The translations under genes were made by a program, and so were the position numbers. Shown here piece by piece: positions 39,143 to 50,081 of a DNA stretch of 64,000 nucleotides. Where the stretch lies: the NCBI RefSeq assembly GCF_036884845.1, contig NZ_CP145732.1:1612001-1676000 (forward strand), in the 5' to 3' direction. The notes under the pieces were generated by a model. The model was given only the letters and a program-made list of their open reading frames with translations, was not told where the DNA came from and made no database searches. Each line of letters opens with the position of its first letter. Within the stretch, counting starts at the first letter, position 1. This DNA is from Pseudomonas sp. MAG733B. Lineage in GTDB: Bacteria > Pseudomonadota > Gammaproteobacteria > Pseudomonadales > Pseudomonadaceae.

Positions 39143-39201
39143 AAAAAAGGCGGCCTGCCGGTGGATCAAAAGTTCTTGGGTAACGCTTGGGACGAGGCGC
39201 C
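39143..39201 (-). terminator. leuA: Possible leuA attenuator hairpin
   Basis: On the minus strand GGCGCCT (39201-39195) can pair with AGGCCGCC (39156-39149), with one bulged C, and is followed by six T residues, 26 bases before leuA. The loop is long (about 38 bases), so the hairpin is not ideal; it is placed as expected for a leader-peptide attenuator. Confidence 0.4.
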
Positions 39202-39206
39202 GCGAT

Positions 39207-39284
39207 TCAGCCCGGCAGTCGTGCGCTGACAAGGCACAAGCTGCGGTGCTGGCGGAGCTGAATGAGGGTGTGTGAGGTTTTCAT
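39207..39284 (-). CDS. Putative leucine-rich leader peptide upstream of leuA
   Basis: A 25-codon frame starts MKTSHTLIQLRQHRSLCL and ends LPG, with GAAGG just before the ATG. Five of 25 residues are Leu, using CTC, CTC, TTG, CTT and CTG. It ends 89 bases before leuA, with the candidate attenuator between. Ribosome stalling at these codons during leucine shortage could alter the fold and raise leuA expression. This is inferred; the Leu codons are not consecutive as in the classical enterobacterial leader. Confidence 0.5.
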   Translation of the reverse strand: MKTSHTLIQLRQHRSLCLVSARLPG

Positions 39285-39504
39285 GCCTTCAACCCTAACC
39301 TTGGGGGTGAAGGATGGCAAGCAGTCGAAAAAAATTGAGAGGAATCCTCGTCAGGACATATTTTGCGAGATTTTATTGCTGTGAATCGTGATGATCTTCT
39401 GCTTGTTTGCGCGTGGTTTGAGCGATGCGCAATCGAAGGATTGAGCGGCGGCTCCGACGACGGAGGCTATTCTTAAAGCCTCGGTTGGCAGGCAGGAGTC
39501 GGCA

Positions 39505-39861
39505 ATGAACGAGTCCGATTGGAAATGCTATTGCGTGTTGCGCCCGGTGGCCCATGAGCGGATGTGCACCCGCATCATGACCGACGTCGAAAAGATCGTG
39601 CTGGACAAGAGCGTCGCGCCCTACGAGCGGATCGATGCCAGCGAAGAATTGCTCAAGGCCGGGCAGAAAGAGCTGTACTGGGCGTTTGGCGTCTTCAGGT
39701 TTTCACGGCATGAGGCGCGATCGCACTTGCTGGGGTTGTGTGCGCGGGAGTTGATCATGGCTGAAGAGTTGGCCGGGTTCTCGCTGGAGACTCAGGAGTG
39801 GATCAAGCATTGTCTGGCGGATCGGGAGGTGCATGGGATCGAGGATTTGGAGGCGGAATAG
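39505..39861 (+). CDS. Small protein of unknown function
   Basis: This 118-residue protein starts MNESDWKCYCVLRPVAHERM after a CAGGAG ribosome site. It looks soluble and helical, with two cysteines close to the start and an acidic C terminus (VHGIEDLEAE). I recognise no family. It diverges from leuA and is followed by a REP doublet. Confidence 0.65.
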   Translation: MNESDWKCYCVLRPVAHERMCTRIMTDVEKIVLDKSVAPYERIDASEELLKAGQKELYWAFGVFRFSRHEARSHLLGLCARELIMAEELAGFSLETQEWIKHCLADREVHGIEDLEAE

Positions 39862-39881
39862 GTGGCGCCTGCCATGCCGCC

Positions 39882-39946
39882 TTCGCGAGCAAGCCCGCTC
39901 CCACCTTTGATTGCATTCCAATGTGGGAGCGGGCTTGCTCGCGAAG
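39882..39946. repeat. REP doublet (GTGGGAGCGGGCTTGCTCGC type)
   Basis: Facing REP elements at 39882-39905 and 39921-39946 with a 15-base loop, lying between convergent genes. Confidence 0.85.
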
Positions 39947-39969
39947 AGGCCATCAGCCTCACTAGAGAT

Positions 39970-40791
39970 CTAAGGTTGAAACGCCCCGATAAAAATCGCC
40001 GGATCCACCCGCGCATCATTCAGGCTGACATTCCAGTGCATGTGCGGCCCGGTCGCCCGGCCAGTCGCCCCGACCTTGCCCACCACGCCACCGCGCGCCA
40101 GTTGCTGCCCAACCTTCACATCGATTTTCGACATGTGGCAAAACATGCTGATAAAGCCCTGGCCGTGATCGACAAACACCGTGTTGCCATTGAAGAAATA
40201 ATTGCCGATCAGAATCACCTTGCCGGCGGCCGGGGTCTTGATCGGTGTGCCAGCGCCCACGGCGAAATCCAGGCCAGAGTGGGGGTTGCGCTCTTCACCG
40301 TTGAAGAACCGGCGCACACCGAACTTGCTCGACAGCGGACCATTGACCGGTTTGTCCAGCAGCAGGTTGCTTGGGGTGTTCGGGCTGAAGGTGCGGTAGG
40401 CGGCGATCTGTTCGGCCAGTTCACGCTCGATGCGCTTGAGATTCTCCGGGTCCGGATTGACCTGCTGGGTGTTCTTCAGGGTGATGCGCTGTTCCGGGTA
40501 TTTCTTGTTGCCGACGGTGAAACTCAGATTGCGACCGCCGCTGCTGATGGACTGAGTGCCGGGTTTAACAGTCAACGGCACGCCGACAATGGCCAGCCAG
40601 TTGTTCTGCTCCTTGACCACCAACACCGGTTTACCTTGATAACTGGCTTTCGGTGCCTGCGCGGAAGCACCCAGATCCACGACGGCCACGCCACCCGGCA
40701 CCGGTTTGTTCAGCAAACGGGTGATGTAACTGTCGGCGTGGGCGTTGAAGGTCAGGCACAGCAGCAACAGCGAAGCAAAAAAACGCGGCAT
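39970..40791 (-). CDS. M23 family peptidoglycan endopeptidase
   Basis: The 273-residue protein has a signal peptide (MPRFFASLLLLCLTFNAHA-D), an N-terminal beta domain and a LytM/M23 zinc peptidase domain: HSGLDFAVGAGTPI (His and Asp ligands, about 172-185) and HMHWNVSL near 251. These match DD-endopeptidases that cut cross-links in the periplasm. No LysM domain is seen. It ends three bases from the xseA stop side and is probably cotranscribed with xseA, which lies upstream on the same strand. Confidence 0.92.
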   Translation of the reverse strand: MPRFFASLLLLCLTFNAHADSYITRLLNKPVPGGVAVVDLGASAQAPKASYQGKPVLVVKEQNNWLAIVGVPLTVKPGTQSISSGGRNLSFTVGNKKYPEQRITLKNTQQVNPDPENLKRIERELAEQIAAYRTFSPNTPSNLLLDKPVNGPLSSKFGVRRFFNGEERNPHSGLDFAVGAGTPIKTPAAGKVILIGNYFFNGNTVFVDHGQGFISMFCHMSKIDVKVGQQLARGGVVGKVGATGRATGPHMHWNVSLNDARVDPAIFIGAFQP

Positions 40792-40794
40792 GGA

Positions 40795-42174
40795 TCAATC
40801 CAGTAAAGAGAGGGTGACGGGCGTCAGGTGATTGTCTTCGACCCGCACTTGCAGTTCGCCTTCACCCAGCTTGGCCTTCAGGCGCTGGCCGGTATGAGTC
40901 TGGCTGGCGTTGCGGATCGCGTTGCCGCGCTCGTCGAGCAAAATGCTGTAGCCACGGCCGAGCGTCGCCAACGGGCTGACCACATGCAGCGTCTGCATCT
41001 GGCTTTGCAGTTGCAGGCGACGGCTTTTCAATCCTTCGCGGATGGCGCGGGGCAGGCGTTCGGCGAGGCTGTCGAGGCGTTGGCGGAGCATCGCCAATTG
41101 TCGACCCGGATGTTGCCCGGCCAGACGGGTCTCCAGACGGATCAGCCGCTCGCGACGGGTATTGAGGCTGCGTTCGAAGGCGCGGCGCATGCGCATGTCC
41201 AGATCATCCAGACGCTGGGCTTGCTGGCGCAGACGTTCGCCGGGATGACGCAAACGGCGCGAAATACCTTCCAGACGTAACCGGTCACGCATCAGGCGAT
41301 CGCGCATGCGCATCACCAGTCGGCGATGCAGGCTTTCGACGCGGCGCACCAGATCGCTGGAATCCGGTGCCAGCAGTTCGGCGGCGGCCGACGGCGTGGG
41401 CGCGCGGACGTCGGCGACGAAGTCACTGATCGAGACATCGGTTTCATGGCCGACAGCGCTGACGATGGGCGTCACGCAAGCGTCTACCGCACGGGCCACG
41501 GCTTCTTCGTTGAAACACCAAAGGTCTTCCAGCGAACCGCCGCCACGGGCCAGGATCAACGCGTCGAAACCACGAGCGTCCGCCAACTTCAGTGCACGGA
41601 CAATCTGCGCGGTGGCTTCGCGACCCTGTACGGCGGTGGGGATCAGTGTCAGTTGCACTTGCGGTGCGCGGCGGCGGAACACGCTGATGATGTCGCGAAT
41701 CACCGCGCCGGTCGGCGAGCTGATGATACCGATGCGTTGCGGGTGCGCCGGCAGCGGCACTTTGCGCTCGGCACTGAACAGGCCTTCGGCGCTGAGTTTT
41801 TCTTTCAAGGCATCGAAAGCCAGGCGCAACGCACCATCGCCGGCCGGCTCCACGGTGTCGAGAATCAGCTGATAATCGCCACGGCCCTCGAACAACGAGA
41901 CCTTGCCGCGCACCTTGACCGCCAGGCCATCCTTCAACGCCTGACGCACTCGCGCGGCGTTCTGCCGGAACAGCGCGCAACGCACCTGGGCGCCGCTGTC
42001 CTTGAGGGTGAAATACACGTGGCCGGACGCCGGGCGGGCGAGGTTGGAGATTTCGCCTTCGACCCAGATGTTGCTGAACACGTCTTCGAGCAACACCCGC
42101 GCGCGGCCGTTGAGCTGGCTGACAGTCAGGACTTCGCGGTCCAGGCCGAGTCTTGCAAAGGGATCTTTAATCAT
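40795..42174 (-). CDS. xseA: Exodeoxyribonuclease VII large subunit
   Basis: XseA with XseB degrades single-stranded DNA from both ends. The 459-residue protein has the N-terminal OB fold (LSQLNGRARVLLEDVFSNIW, GEISNLARPASGHVYFTLKD), the catalytic region GIISSPTGAVIRDI and GGGSLEDLWCFNEE, and a coiled-coil C-terminal third that is Arg/Leu-rich. The M23 gene follows three bases after its stop. Confidence 0.97.
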   Translation of the reverse strand: MIKDPFARLGLDREVLTVSQLNGRARVLLEDVFSNIWVEGEISNLARPASGHVYFTLKDSGAQVRCALFRQNAARVRQALKDGLAVKVRGKVSLFEGRGDYQLILDTVEPAGDGALRLAFDALKEKLSAEGLFSAERKVPLPAHPQRIGIISSPTGAVIRDIISVFRRRAPQVQLTLIPTAVQGREATAQIVRALKLADARGFDALILARGGGSLEDLWCFNEEAVARAVDACVTPIVSAVGHETDVSISDFVADVRAPTPSAAAELLAPDSSDLVRRVESLHRRLVMRMRDRLMRDRLRLEGISRRLRHPGERLRQQAQRLDDLDMRMRRAFERSLNTRRERLIRLETRLAGQHPGRQLAMLRQRLDSLAERLPRAIREGLKSRRLQLQSQMQTLHVVSPLATLGRGYSILLDERGNAIRNASQTHTGQRLKAKLGEGELQVRVEDNHLTPVTLSLLD

Positions 42175-42229
42175 GGGGCGCAGTTTAAAGGCATTCGGTG
42201 ATCAATCTCCATGATCCTGCACAATTCCC

Positions 42230-42321
42230 TTGTGGGAGCGGGCTTGCTCGCGAATACGGTTTAACATTCGGCATCTTAATCGACTGAAACACCGCATTCG
42301 CGAGCAAGCCCGCTCCCACAA
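42230..42321. repeat. REP doublet between xseA and the permease gene
   Basis: TTGTGGGAGCGGGCTTGCTC at 42230 onward faces its inverse ending at 42321. Same class as the doublets at 39882 and 54336. Confidence 0.85.
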
Positions 42322-42360
42322 GGGGATAGTTGTAAGCAAATATCAAGGAAGACGGGGGAA

Positions 42361-43128
42361 ATGAGTGTGCTCGAATTGTTAAACCAATGGCCCTTCAGCG
42401 CCACGGACTGGCTGATCATCGGTTCAGGCATCGCCCTGGCCTACATCGTGTTCGGCATCGCCGGCTTCGGCACGGCGCTGGTCGCCGGGCCTATTCTGAT
42501 TTTGTTTATGCCGTTGTCGAAAATCGTCCCGCTGCTGGTGCTGCTGGATTTCGTCGCGGCATTCGGCAATTTGTTGCCCTCGCGGCGTGATGTGGCGAAA
42601 CCGGAGCTGCTGCGGTTACTGCCGTGTATGGCGGTGGGCTGCACGTTGGGCGTGATTTTCCTGCTGAACCTGAAATCCGATCTGTTGCTGCTGATGATGG
42701 GGGTGTTTATCAGCGCCTATGCGATCTACAGCCTGTGGATAAAAGTCCGTCCGGCGCAGTTGTCCGCCGCGTGGGCGCTGCCGATGGGCACGATAGGCGG
42801 GATGTTCGGCGCGTTGTTTGGCAGTGGGGGCTTTTTGTATGCGATCTATCTGAACAGCCGCTTGCCCAAAGACGAAGCGCGGGCGACGCAAAGCGCGCTG
42901 ATCAGTTGCAGCACGGTGGTGCGTTTGAGTCTGTTTGCTGTCGCGGGCGTGTATGCCGAACTGCCGTTGCTGGTGTTGGCGCTGTGCTTGCTGCCGGCCA
43001 TGGCGCTGGGACTGTGGATAGGCCGACGACTGACCATGCGCTTGTCCCGCGAAGCGTTCGTGCGGTTGGTGACCTGGTTGGTGCTGGCCAGCGGGATCGC
43101 CTTGATCGGCCGATATCTCAGTGCATGA
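42361..43128 (+). CDS. TauE/SafE family sulfite/anion permease
   Basis: The 255-residue protein is almost entirely membrane helices (seven to eight), with the family repeats GIAGFGTALVAGPILILF near the start and GTIGGMFGALFGSGGFLYAI in the second half. The family exports sulfite, sulfoacetate or related organic anions; the substrate here cannot be told from sequence. It is monocistronic between two REP doublets. Confidence 0.88.
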   Translation: MSVLELLNQWPFSATDWLIIGSGIALAYIVFGIAGFGTALVAGPILILFMPLSKIVPLLVLLDFVAAFGNLLPSRRDVAKPELLRLLPCMAVGCTLGVIFLLNLKSDLLLLMMGVFISAYAIYSLWIKVRPAQLSAAWALPMGTIGGMFGALFGSGGFLYAIYLNSRLPKDEARATQSALISCSTVVRLSLFAVAGVYAELPLLVLALCLLPAMALGLWIGRRLTMRLSREAFVRLVTWLVLASGIALIGRYLSA

Positions 43129-43143
43129 CGCCGTCCCGTTCTT

Positions 43144-43213
43144 CTGTAGGAGCAAGGTTTGCCCGCGATGGCGTTCTTGAGGACGCTATCGCGGGCAAGC
43201 CTTGCTCCTACAG
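43144..43213. repeat. REP doublet (GTAGGAGCAAGGTTTGCCCG type)
   Basis: Facing elements at 43144-43171 and 43186-43213. This class (AAGGCTTGCCCGCGAT core) also appears at 60491-60587. It marks one of the unusual gene junctions. Confidence 0.85.
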
Positions 43214-43243
43214 AGGGCAGCGTGACGTTTGGCTGTTTCGGCG

Positions 43244-43636
43244 TCAGTCGTTGTACTGACTCAGCAACCGTTCAAGCCGTGCGCTCAGGCGTCGTTTGAT
43301 TTCGGTTTCGATGTGCGGCGCGAAGTCGTCGATCACGTCTTGCATGATCAATTGCGCGGCGGCGCGCAGTTCGCTGTCGAGGTACAGCAGCGCGTCAGCG
43401 TTCTTGTCGGCGCTCGGTGCCGGTTCGGCGGCAGGCTTGGCCGCAGGTGTCGGTGCGACGGTCGACGCGGGTTCGCTGACGGTGTCGAACAACATCGGAA
43501 TCTGTTCCTGGTCACCGTCTTCGACCGTGTCGGTCAGCAGCGGTGGTTGCAGGTTGTCATCGCCGAGCAATTGGCGGATCGACTCAAGGTCGTCCAGCAG
43601 GTGCACGGACTGTTGCAGCGGTTTTGGAGTGTCCAT
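43244..43636 (-). CDS. Uncharacterised protein beside holC
   Basis: The 130-residue acidic protein starts MDTPKPLQQSVHLLDDLESI, has a Pro/Ala-rich middle (about 60-80) and a helical C-terminal part (AAQLIMQDVIDDFAPHIETE). A homologue follows holC in other Pseudomonas (from memory). The order pepA-holC-this gene on the minus strand and the eight-base gap to holC suggest cotranscription. Function unknown. Confidence 0.8.
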   Translation of the reverse strand: MDTPKPLQQSVHLLDDLESIRQLLGDDNLQPPLLTDTVEDGDQEQIPMLFDTVSEPASTVAPTPAAKPAAEPAPSADKNADALLYLDSELRAAAQLIMQDVIDDFAPHIETEIKRRLSARLERLLSQYND

Positions 43637-43644
43637 CGGAATGC

Positions 43645-44073
43645 TCAGAGTCGCTGTAAACGGTGATCTTGCAAAGGATAGCCCTGTTCGCGGTAGAAAC
43701 GGAAACTCTCCCGCGCGGCCGCTCTGATCGTCGGATCTTCGACCACCACTTCCGCCACGCGGGCGAAACGTTGGGCAAAGGCCGGGACTTTCAGGTCGAG
43801 GTTGACCAGCAAATCCTGGTGCTGACCGCAGTCATCGCCAAAACCCAGCACGATCAGGCTGTCCGGTTCGCTTTCAGCAGGGCCGTGGGGCACGAAACTT
43901 TCGCCCTTGAACGCCCACAGGCGCGCATCGAGATCATCGCGCTGGGCGGCATCGCTGCAATGCAGGTAGATGCGGTGGCCCATGCGCCAGGCTTTTTCGG
44001 TGAGCTTGCAGGCGAAGTCCAGGCGTGCCGAAGGATCGGCGCTGGGCAGGATATAGAAGTCGACTTTGGTCAT
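43645..44073 (-). CDS. holC: DNA polymerase III chi subunit
   Basis: HolC links the clamp loader (through psi) to SSB at the replication fork. The 142-residue protein starts MTKVDFYILPSADPSARLDF and has WRMGHRIYLHCSDAAQRDDL and the ending REQGYPLQDHRLQRL, all characteristic. It lies 59 bases downstream of pepA. Confidence 0.95.
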   Translation of the reverse strand: MTKVDFYILPSADPSARLDFACKLTEKAWRMGHRIYLHCSDAAQRDDLDARLWAFKGESFVPHGPAESEPDSLIVLGFGDDCGQHQDLLVNLDLKVPAFAQRFARVAEVVVEDPTIRAAARESFRFYREQGYPLQDHRLQRL

Positions 44074-44132
44074 TGCGGTTCCTGAGCCGGAGCGGCGTCA
44101 CCCGAAAGTAACGCCGCCCAGGTTCATTGGTT

Positions 44133-45686
<1,554 letters not shown>

Positions 45687-45811
45687 TTATAGATAGAGAG
45701 GCGCCGGTCACGACCGGCGACGAAGGCCGCAGTTTGAACCTCGCTACCGGCGCCTGACAACCCTCGGTTGTACGATCTTCAGCGCTTTGACAGCCTGCGT
45801 GAGCGTGCGCA

Positions 45812-45840
45812 GTGACAGGCGCACCCAATCACAGGATAAT
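45812..45840 (+). promoter_or_regulatory. Candidate lptF promoter
   Basis: GTGACA (45812-45817) and GATAAT (45835-45840) are 17 bases apart in the 309-base pepA-lptF divergent region. The rest of that region holds only GC-rich short inverted repeats (GGCGCCGGT near 45700-45755). Confidence 0.45.
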
Positions 45841-45932
45841 GCGCCATCTTTTTTCGGCGGCTCTGCCTTGCGGGCTGTCTGATATGTTTGCTTGTTTGGC
45901 CGCCTTAGCCTGACAACCCTGGAGTGTCTGGT

Positions 45933-47051
45933 TTGATCGTCTTCCGTTATCTATCCCGCGAAGTCCTGTTGACCTTGAGTGCCGTGAGCGCCGTGTTGCT
46001 GGTCATCATCATGAGCGGACGCTTCATCAAGTACCTCGCCCAAGCAGCTTCGGGCCAACTGGATCCGGGCTCGCTGTTCCTGATCATGGGCTTTCGCCTG
46101 CCGGGCTTCCTGCAACTGATTTTGCCGCTGGGCCTGTTTCTCGGGATCCTGCTGGCCTACGGTCGCCTGTACCTTGAAAGCGAAATGACCGTGCTCTCGG
46201 CCACCGGCATGAGCCAGCAACGCCTGTTCCGCATGACCTTGTTCCCGGCCACGCTGGTGGCGCTGGTGGTTGCATGGTTGAGCCTGAGCCTGGCACCACA
46301 GGGTGCCAATCAGTTCCAGCTGCTGCTGAACAAGCAAGACGCCCTGACCGAGTTCGATACCCTGGAGCCCGGTCGTTTCCAGGCCCTGCGCGACGGTACG
46401 CGAGTGACGTACACCGAGCAGTTGTCGGATGACCGCATCAATCTGGGTGGTGTATTCATTTCGCAGAAGAACGTCAATTCCGACAAGAAGGATCGCGGGA
46501 TCTCCGTGCTGGTGGCCGAGAAGGGCCGCCAGGAAATCCGCCCTGACGGCAACCGCTACCTGATCCTCGACAACGGCTACCGTTACGACGGTAATCCGGG
46601 GCAGGCCGACTATCGTGCGATCAAGTACGAAGAGTACGGCGTGTTGCTGCCCAAGCCGGATGTCAGTGACGAAGTGACCGATCGCGATGCAATGACCACC
46701 GCGTCCTTGCTGGGCAGCGACGACATTCGTTCGCGCACCGAGCTGCAATGGCGCCTGTCCCTGCCATTGCTGGTGTTCATCGTGACCCTGATGGCGGTGC
46801 CGCTGTCGCGGGTCAACCCGCGCCAGGGCCGTTTCCTCAAGCTGCTGCCGGCGATTCTTCTTTATATGGCTTACCTGACCATCCTGATTGCCGCTCGCGG
46901 CGCCCTCGAAAAGGGCAAGATTCCGCCAGCGCTGGGCTTGTGGTGGGTGCACGCGATCTTCCTGGTCATTGGCCTGGGCCTGCTTTACTGGGAGCCCCTG
47001 CGCTTGAAGATGGCGAGTCGCCGCAGCGCGCTGGAGGTGGCCCGTGGTTAA
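45933..47051 (+). CDS. lptF: LPS export ABC permease LptF
   Basis: LptF with LptG and LptB extracts LPS from the inner membrane. The 372-residue protein has three N-terminal and three C-terminal membrane helices around a periplasmic jelly-roll. I choose TTG 45933 (MIVFRYLSREVLL), with GGAG eight bases upstream; a GTG at 45924 overlaps that ribosome site. It overlaps lptG by eight bases. Confidence 0.95.
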   Translation: MIVFRYLSREVLLTLSAVSAVLLVIIMSGRFIKYLAQAASGQLDPGSLFLIMGFRLPGFLQLILPLGLFLGILLAYGRLYLESEMTVLSATGMSQQRLFRMTLFPATLVALVVAWLSLSLAPQGANQFQLLLNKQDALTEFDTLEPGRFQALRDGTRVTYTEQLSDDRINLGGVFISQKNVNSDKKDRGISVLVAEKGRQEIRPDGNRYLILDNGYRYDGNPGQADYRAIKYEEYGVLLPKPDVSDEVTDRDAMTTASLLGSDDIRSRTELQWRLSLPLLVFIVTLMAVPLSRVNPRQGRFLKLLPAILLYMAYLTILIAARGALEKGKIPPALGLWWVHAIFLVIGLGLLYWEPLRLKMASRRSALEVARG

Positions 47052-48105
47052 GCTCGACCGCTACATCGGTAGCAGCGTGTTCATGGCGATCCTCGCGGTA
47101 CTGGGGATTATTCTCGGGTTGGCGACCTTGTTCGCCTTCATCGATGAGATGAGCGAAGTCAGCGACACCTACACCCTGGTCGATATTTTGAGCTACGTGT
47201 TGCTGACCGCGCCGCGTCGTCTGTACGACATGCTGCCGATGGCCGCGTTGATCGGCTGCCTGATCGGCCTCGGCAGTCTGGCCAGCAACAGCGAACTGAC
47301 CATCATGCGCGCCGCTGGCGTGTCGATCGGGCGGATTGTCTGGGCGGTCATGAAGCCAATGCTGATCCTGATGGTGGTGGGCGTGTTGATCGGTGAGTAC
47401 GTCGCGCCGGCAACCGAAAGCACCGCTCAGGCCAACCGTTCGCTGGCCCAGGGCAGTGGCGACGCGCAAAGCGCCAAGCACGGTCTGTGGCACCGCCAGG
47501 GTGACGAGTTCATCCACGTCAACTCCGTGCAACCCAACGGTATTTTGTATGGTGTGACCCGTTATCGCTTCGACGATCAACGCCACATGCTGTCCTCGAG
47601 CTTTGCCAAGCGCGCAGAGTTCGACAAGGATCACTGGCAGTTGAGCGATGTGACCACCACGGTGTTTCATGAAAAGAACACTGAAGTAGTCACTACCCCG
47701 GTTGAGCGCTGGGAGGTGGCCTTGAGCCCGCAGTTGCTGAGTACGGTCGTTATGGCGCCTGAATCCCTGTCGATCACTGGCTTGTGGGGCTATATCCACT
47801 ATCTGGCGGACCAGGGGCTGAACAATGGCCGTTACTGGCTGGCGTTTTGGGTCAAGGTGTTGCAGCCGCTCGTCACCGCTGCTCTGGTGCTGATGGCGAT
47901 TTCCTTCATTTTCGGCCCGTTGCGCTCCGTGACCCTTGGTCAGCGGGTATTTACCGGGGTTCTGGTAGGTTTCACCTTCCGCATTGCCCAGGATTTGCTG
48001 GGGCCTTCGAGCCTGGTGTTCGGTTTCTCGCCGCTGTTTGCGGTGCTGGTGCCAGCCAGTGTCTGTGCCCTGGCCGGGGTCTGGTTGTTGCGTCGCGCCG
48101 GTTGA
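47044..48105 (+). CDS. lptG: LPS export ABC permease LptG
   Basis: The 353-residue partner of LptF starts at GTG (MVKLDRYIGSSVFMAILAVL), with the same six-helix topology and periplasmic domain (about 130-260). YajQ-like conserved segment MLPMAALIGCLIGLGSLAS is near residue 63. The transcript probably ends at 48136-48170. Confidence 0.96.
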   Translation: MVKLDRYIGSSVFMAILAVLGIILGLATLFAFIDEMSEVSDTYTLVDILSYVLLTAPRRLYDMLPMAALIGCLIGLGSLASNSELTIMRAAGVSIGRIVWAVMKPMLILMVVGVLIGEYVAPATESTAQANRSLAQGSGDAQSAKHGLWHRQGDEFIHVNSVQPNGILYGVTRYRFDDQRHMLSSSFAKRAEFDKDHWQLSDVTTTVFHEKNTEVVTTPVERWEVALSPQLLSTVVMAPESLSITGLWGYIHYLADQGLNNGRYWLAFWVKVLQPLVTAALVLMAISFIFGPLRSVTLGQRVFTGVLVGFTFRIAQDLLGPSSLVFGFSPLFAVLVPASVCALAGVWLLRRAG

Positions 48106-48135
48106 TGACGGCTGCTTCCTGACCTCGCTGCTGAT

Positions 48136-48170
48136 AAAAAACGCCCCAGTCGCAAGACCGGGGCGTTTTT
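48136..48170 (+). terminator. Terminator after lptG
   Basis: AAAAACGCCCC pairs with GGGGCGTTTTT; the interior AGTC/GACC continues the stem with one mismatch around a GCAA loop. It isolates lptFG from lepA. Confidence 0.9.
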
Positions 48171-48194
48171 GTACGCGCCGTCTGACCTGCGAAC

Positions 48195-48224
48195 GTGACG
48201 CTTGCGCCGTGGATCAGGTACAAT
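48195..48224 (+). promoter_or_regulatory. Candidate lepA promoter
   Basis: GTGACG (48195-48200) and TACAAT (48219-48224) are 18 bases apart, about 50 bases before the lepA start. Confidence 0.45.
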
Positions 48225-48276
48225 TCCCGGCTATTTTTCGGCGGGCTATGCCTGCAGCCTTTTTGAGTGTTGATCC

Positions 48277-50076
48277 GTGAGTGATTTGAGTCATATCCGC
48301 AATTTCTCCATCATCGCCCACATTGACCATGGCAAGTCGACGCTGGCCGATCGCTTCATCCAGATGTGCGGCGGCCTGGCCGAGCGTGAAATGGAAGCCC
48401 AGGTACTGGATTCCATGGACCTTGAGCGTGAGCGCGGGATCACCATCAAGGCTCACAGCGTTACTCTGTATTACAAAGCCAAAGATGGTATCAACTACCA
48501 GCTGAACTTCATTGACACCCCCGGCCACGTTGACTTCACCTACGAAGTCAGCCGCTCGCTGGCGGCCTGTGAGGGCGCGCTGCTGGTGGTCGACGCCGGT
48601 CAGGGCGTGGAAGCCCAGTCCGTTGCCAACTGCTACACCGCGATCGAGCAGGGCCTGGAAGTGATGCCGGTGCTGAACAAGATCGACCTGCCACAGGCCG
48701 ATCCGGACCGCGTTAAAGAAGAAATCGAAAAAATCATCGGCATCGATGCCACCGACGCGGTCACTTGCTCTGCCAAGACCGGTCTGGGCGTCGATGAAGT
48801 GCTTGAGCGCCTGGTCGCCACCATTCCCGCGCCGACCGGCAATATCGAAGATCCGCTGCAAGCGTTGATCATCGACTCCTGGTTCGACAACTACCTGGGC
48901 GTTGTCTCCCTGGTGCGTGTGCGTCACGGCCGCGTGAAGAAGGGCGACAAGATTCTGGTCAAGTCCACCGGTAAGATGCATCTCGTGGACAGCGTCGGTG
49001 TATTCAACCCGAAACACACCGCTACCGTTGACCTGAAGGCCGGTGAAGTAGGTTTCATCATCGCCGGTATCAAGGACATTCACGGTGCGCCGGTGGGTGA
49101 CACCCTGACCTTGAGCTCCACGCCGGATGTCGACGTGCTGCCAGGTTTCAAACGCATTCAGCCGCAGGTGTACGCTGGTCTGTTCCCGGTCAGCTCCGAC
49201 GACTTCGAAGATTTCCGTGAAGCGCTGCAAAAGCTCACCCTGAACGACTCGTCGCTGCAATACACGCCGGAAAGCTCCGACGCGCTGGGCTTCGGCTTCC
49301 GTTGCGGCTTCCTCGGCATGCTGCACATGGAAATCATCCAGGAGCGCCTGGAGCGCGAGTACGACCTGGACCTGATCACCACCGCGCCAACCGTAATCTT
49401 CGAGCTGCTGCTCAAGACCGGCGAGACGATCTACGTCGATAACCCGTCGAAACTGCCGGACCTGTCTTCCATCGAAGACATGCGCGAGCCGATCGTGCGG
49501 GCCAACATTCTTGTGCCGCAAGAGCACCTCGGCAACGTCATTACGCTGTGCATCGAAAAACGTGGTGTGCAGGTCGACATGCTGTTCCTCGGCACTCAGG
49601 TCCAGGTGACCTACGACCTGCCAATGAACGAAGTGGTGCTGGACTTCTTCGATCGCCTGAAATCCACCAGTCGCGGCTATGCTTCGCTGGACTACCATTT
49701 CGATCGTTACCAATCGGCTAGTCTGGTGAAACTGGACGTGCTGATCAACGGCGACAAGGTCGACGCCCTGGCGTTGATCGTGCACCGTGACAACGCGCAC
49801 TACAAAGGTCGCCAGTTGACCGAGAAGATGAAAGAACTGATTCCGCGGCAGATGTTCGACGTGGCAATCCAGGCCGCCATTGGCGGTCAGATTGTGGCGC
49901 GTACAACCGTCAAGGCGCTCAGAAAGAACGTATTGGCCAAATGCTACGGTGGTGACGTCAGCCGTAAGAAGAAGCTGCTGGAAAAGCAAAAGGCCGGTAA
50001 AAAACGCATGAAGCAGGTCGGTAACGTGGAAATTCCACAAGAAGCCTTCCTTGCCGTGCTCAGGTTGGATAGTTAG
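48277..50076 (+). CDS. lepA: Elongation factor 4 (LepA)
   Basis: LepA is a ribosomal GTPase that back-translocates or aids initiation under stress. The 599-residue protein has the G1 motif [13 protein letters not shown], switch [22 protein letters not shown], and the LepA-specific C-terminal domain ending [19 protein letters not shown]. It starts at GTG. lepB follows after five bases. Confidence 0.98.
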   Translation: MSDLSHIRNFSIIAHIDHGKSTLADRFIQMCGGLAEREMEAQVLDSMDLERERGITIKAHSVTLYYKAKDGINYQLNFIDTPGHVDFTYEVSRSLAACEGALLVVDAGQGVEAQSVANCYTAIEQGLEVMPVLNKIDLPQADPDRVKEEIEKIIGIDATDAVTCSAKTGLGVDEVLERLVATIPAPTGNIEDPLQALIIDSWFDNYLGVVSLVRVRHGRVKKGDKILVKSTGKMHLVDSVGVFNPKHTATVDLKAGEVGFIIAGIKDIHGAPVGDTLTLSSTPDVDVLPGFKRIQPQVYAGLFPVSSDDFEDFREALQKLTLNDSSLQYTPESSDALGFGFRCGFLGMLHMEIIQERLEREYDLDLITTAPTVIFELLLKTGETIYVDNPSKLPDLSSIEDMREPIVRANILVPQEHLGNVITLCIEKRGVQVDMLFLGTQVQVTYDLPMNEVVLDFFDRLKSTSRGYASLDYHFDRYQSASLVKLDVLINGDKVDALALIVHRDNAHYKGRQLTEKMKELIPRQMFDVAIQAAIGGQIVARTTVKALRKNVLAKCYGGDVSRKKKLLEKQKAGKKRMKQVGNVEIPQEAFLAVLRLDS

Positions 50077-50081
50077 GTCCT

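Noticed and set aside
39338..39350. Near-palindrome GAGGAATCCTC upstream of leuA as an operator
   Set aside because: Too short and imperfect, and no matching regulator family could be named.
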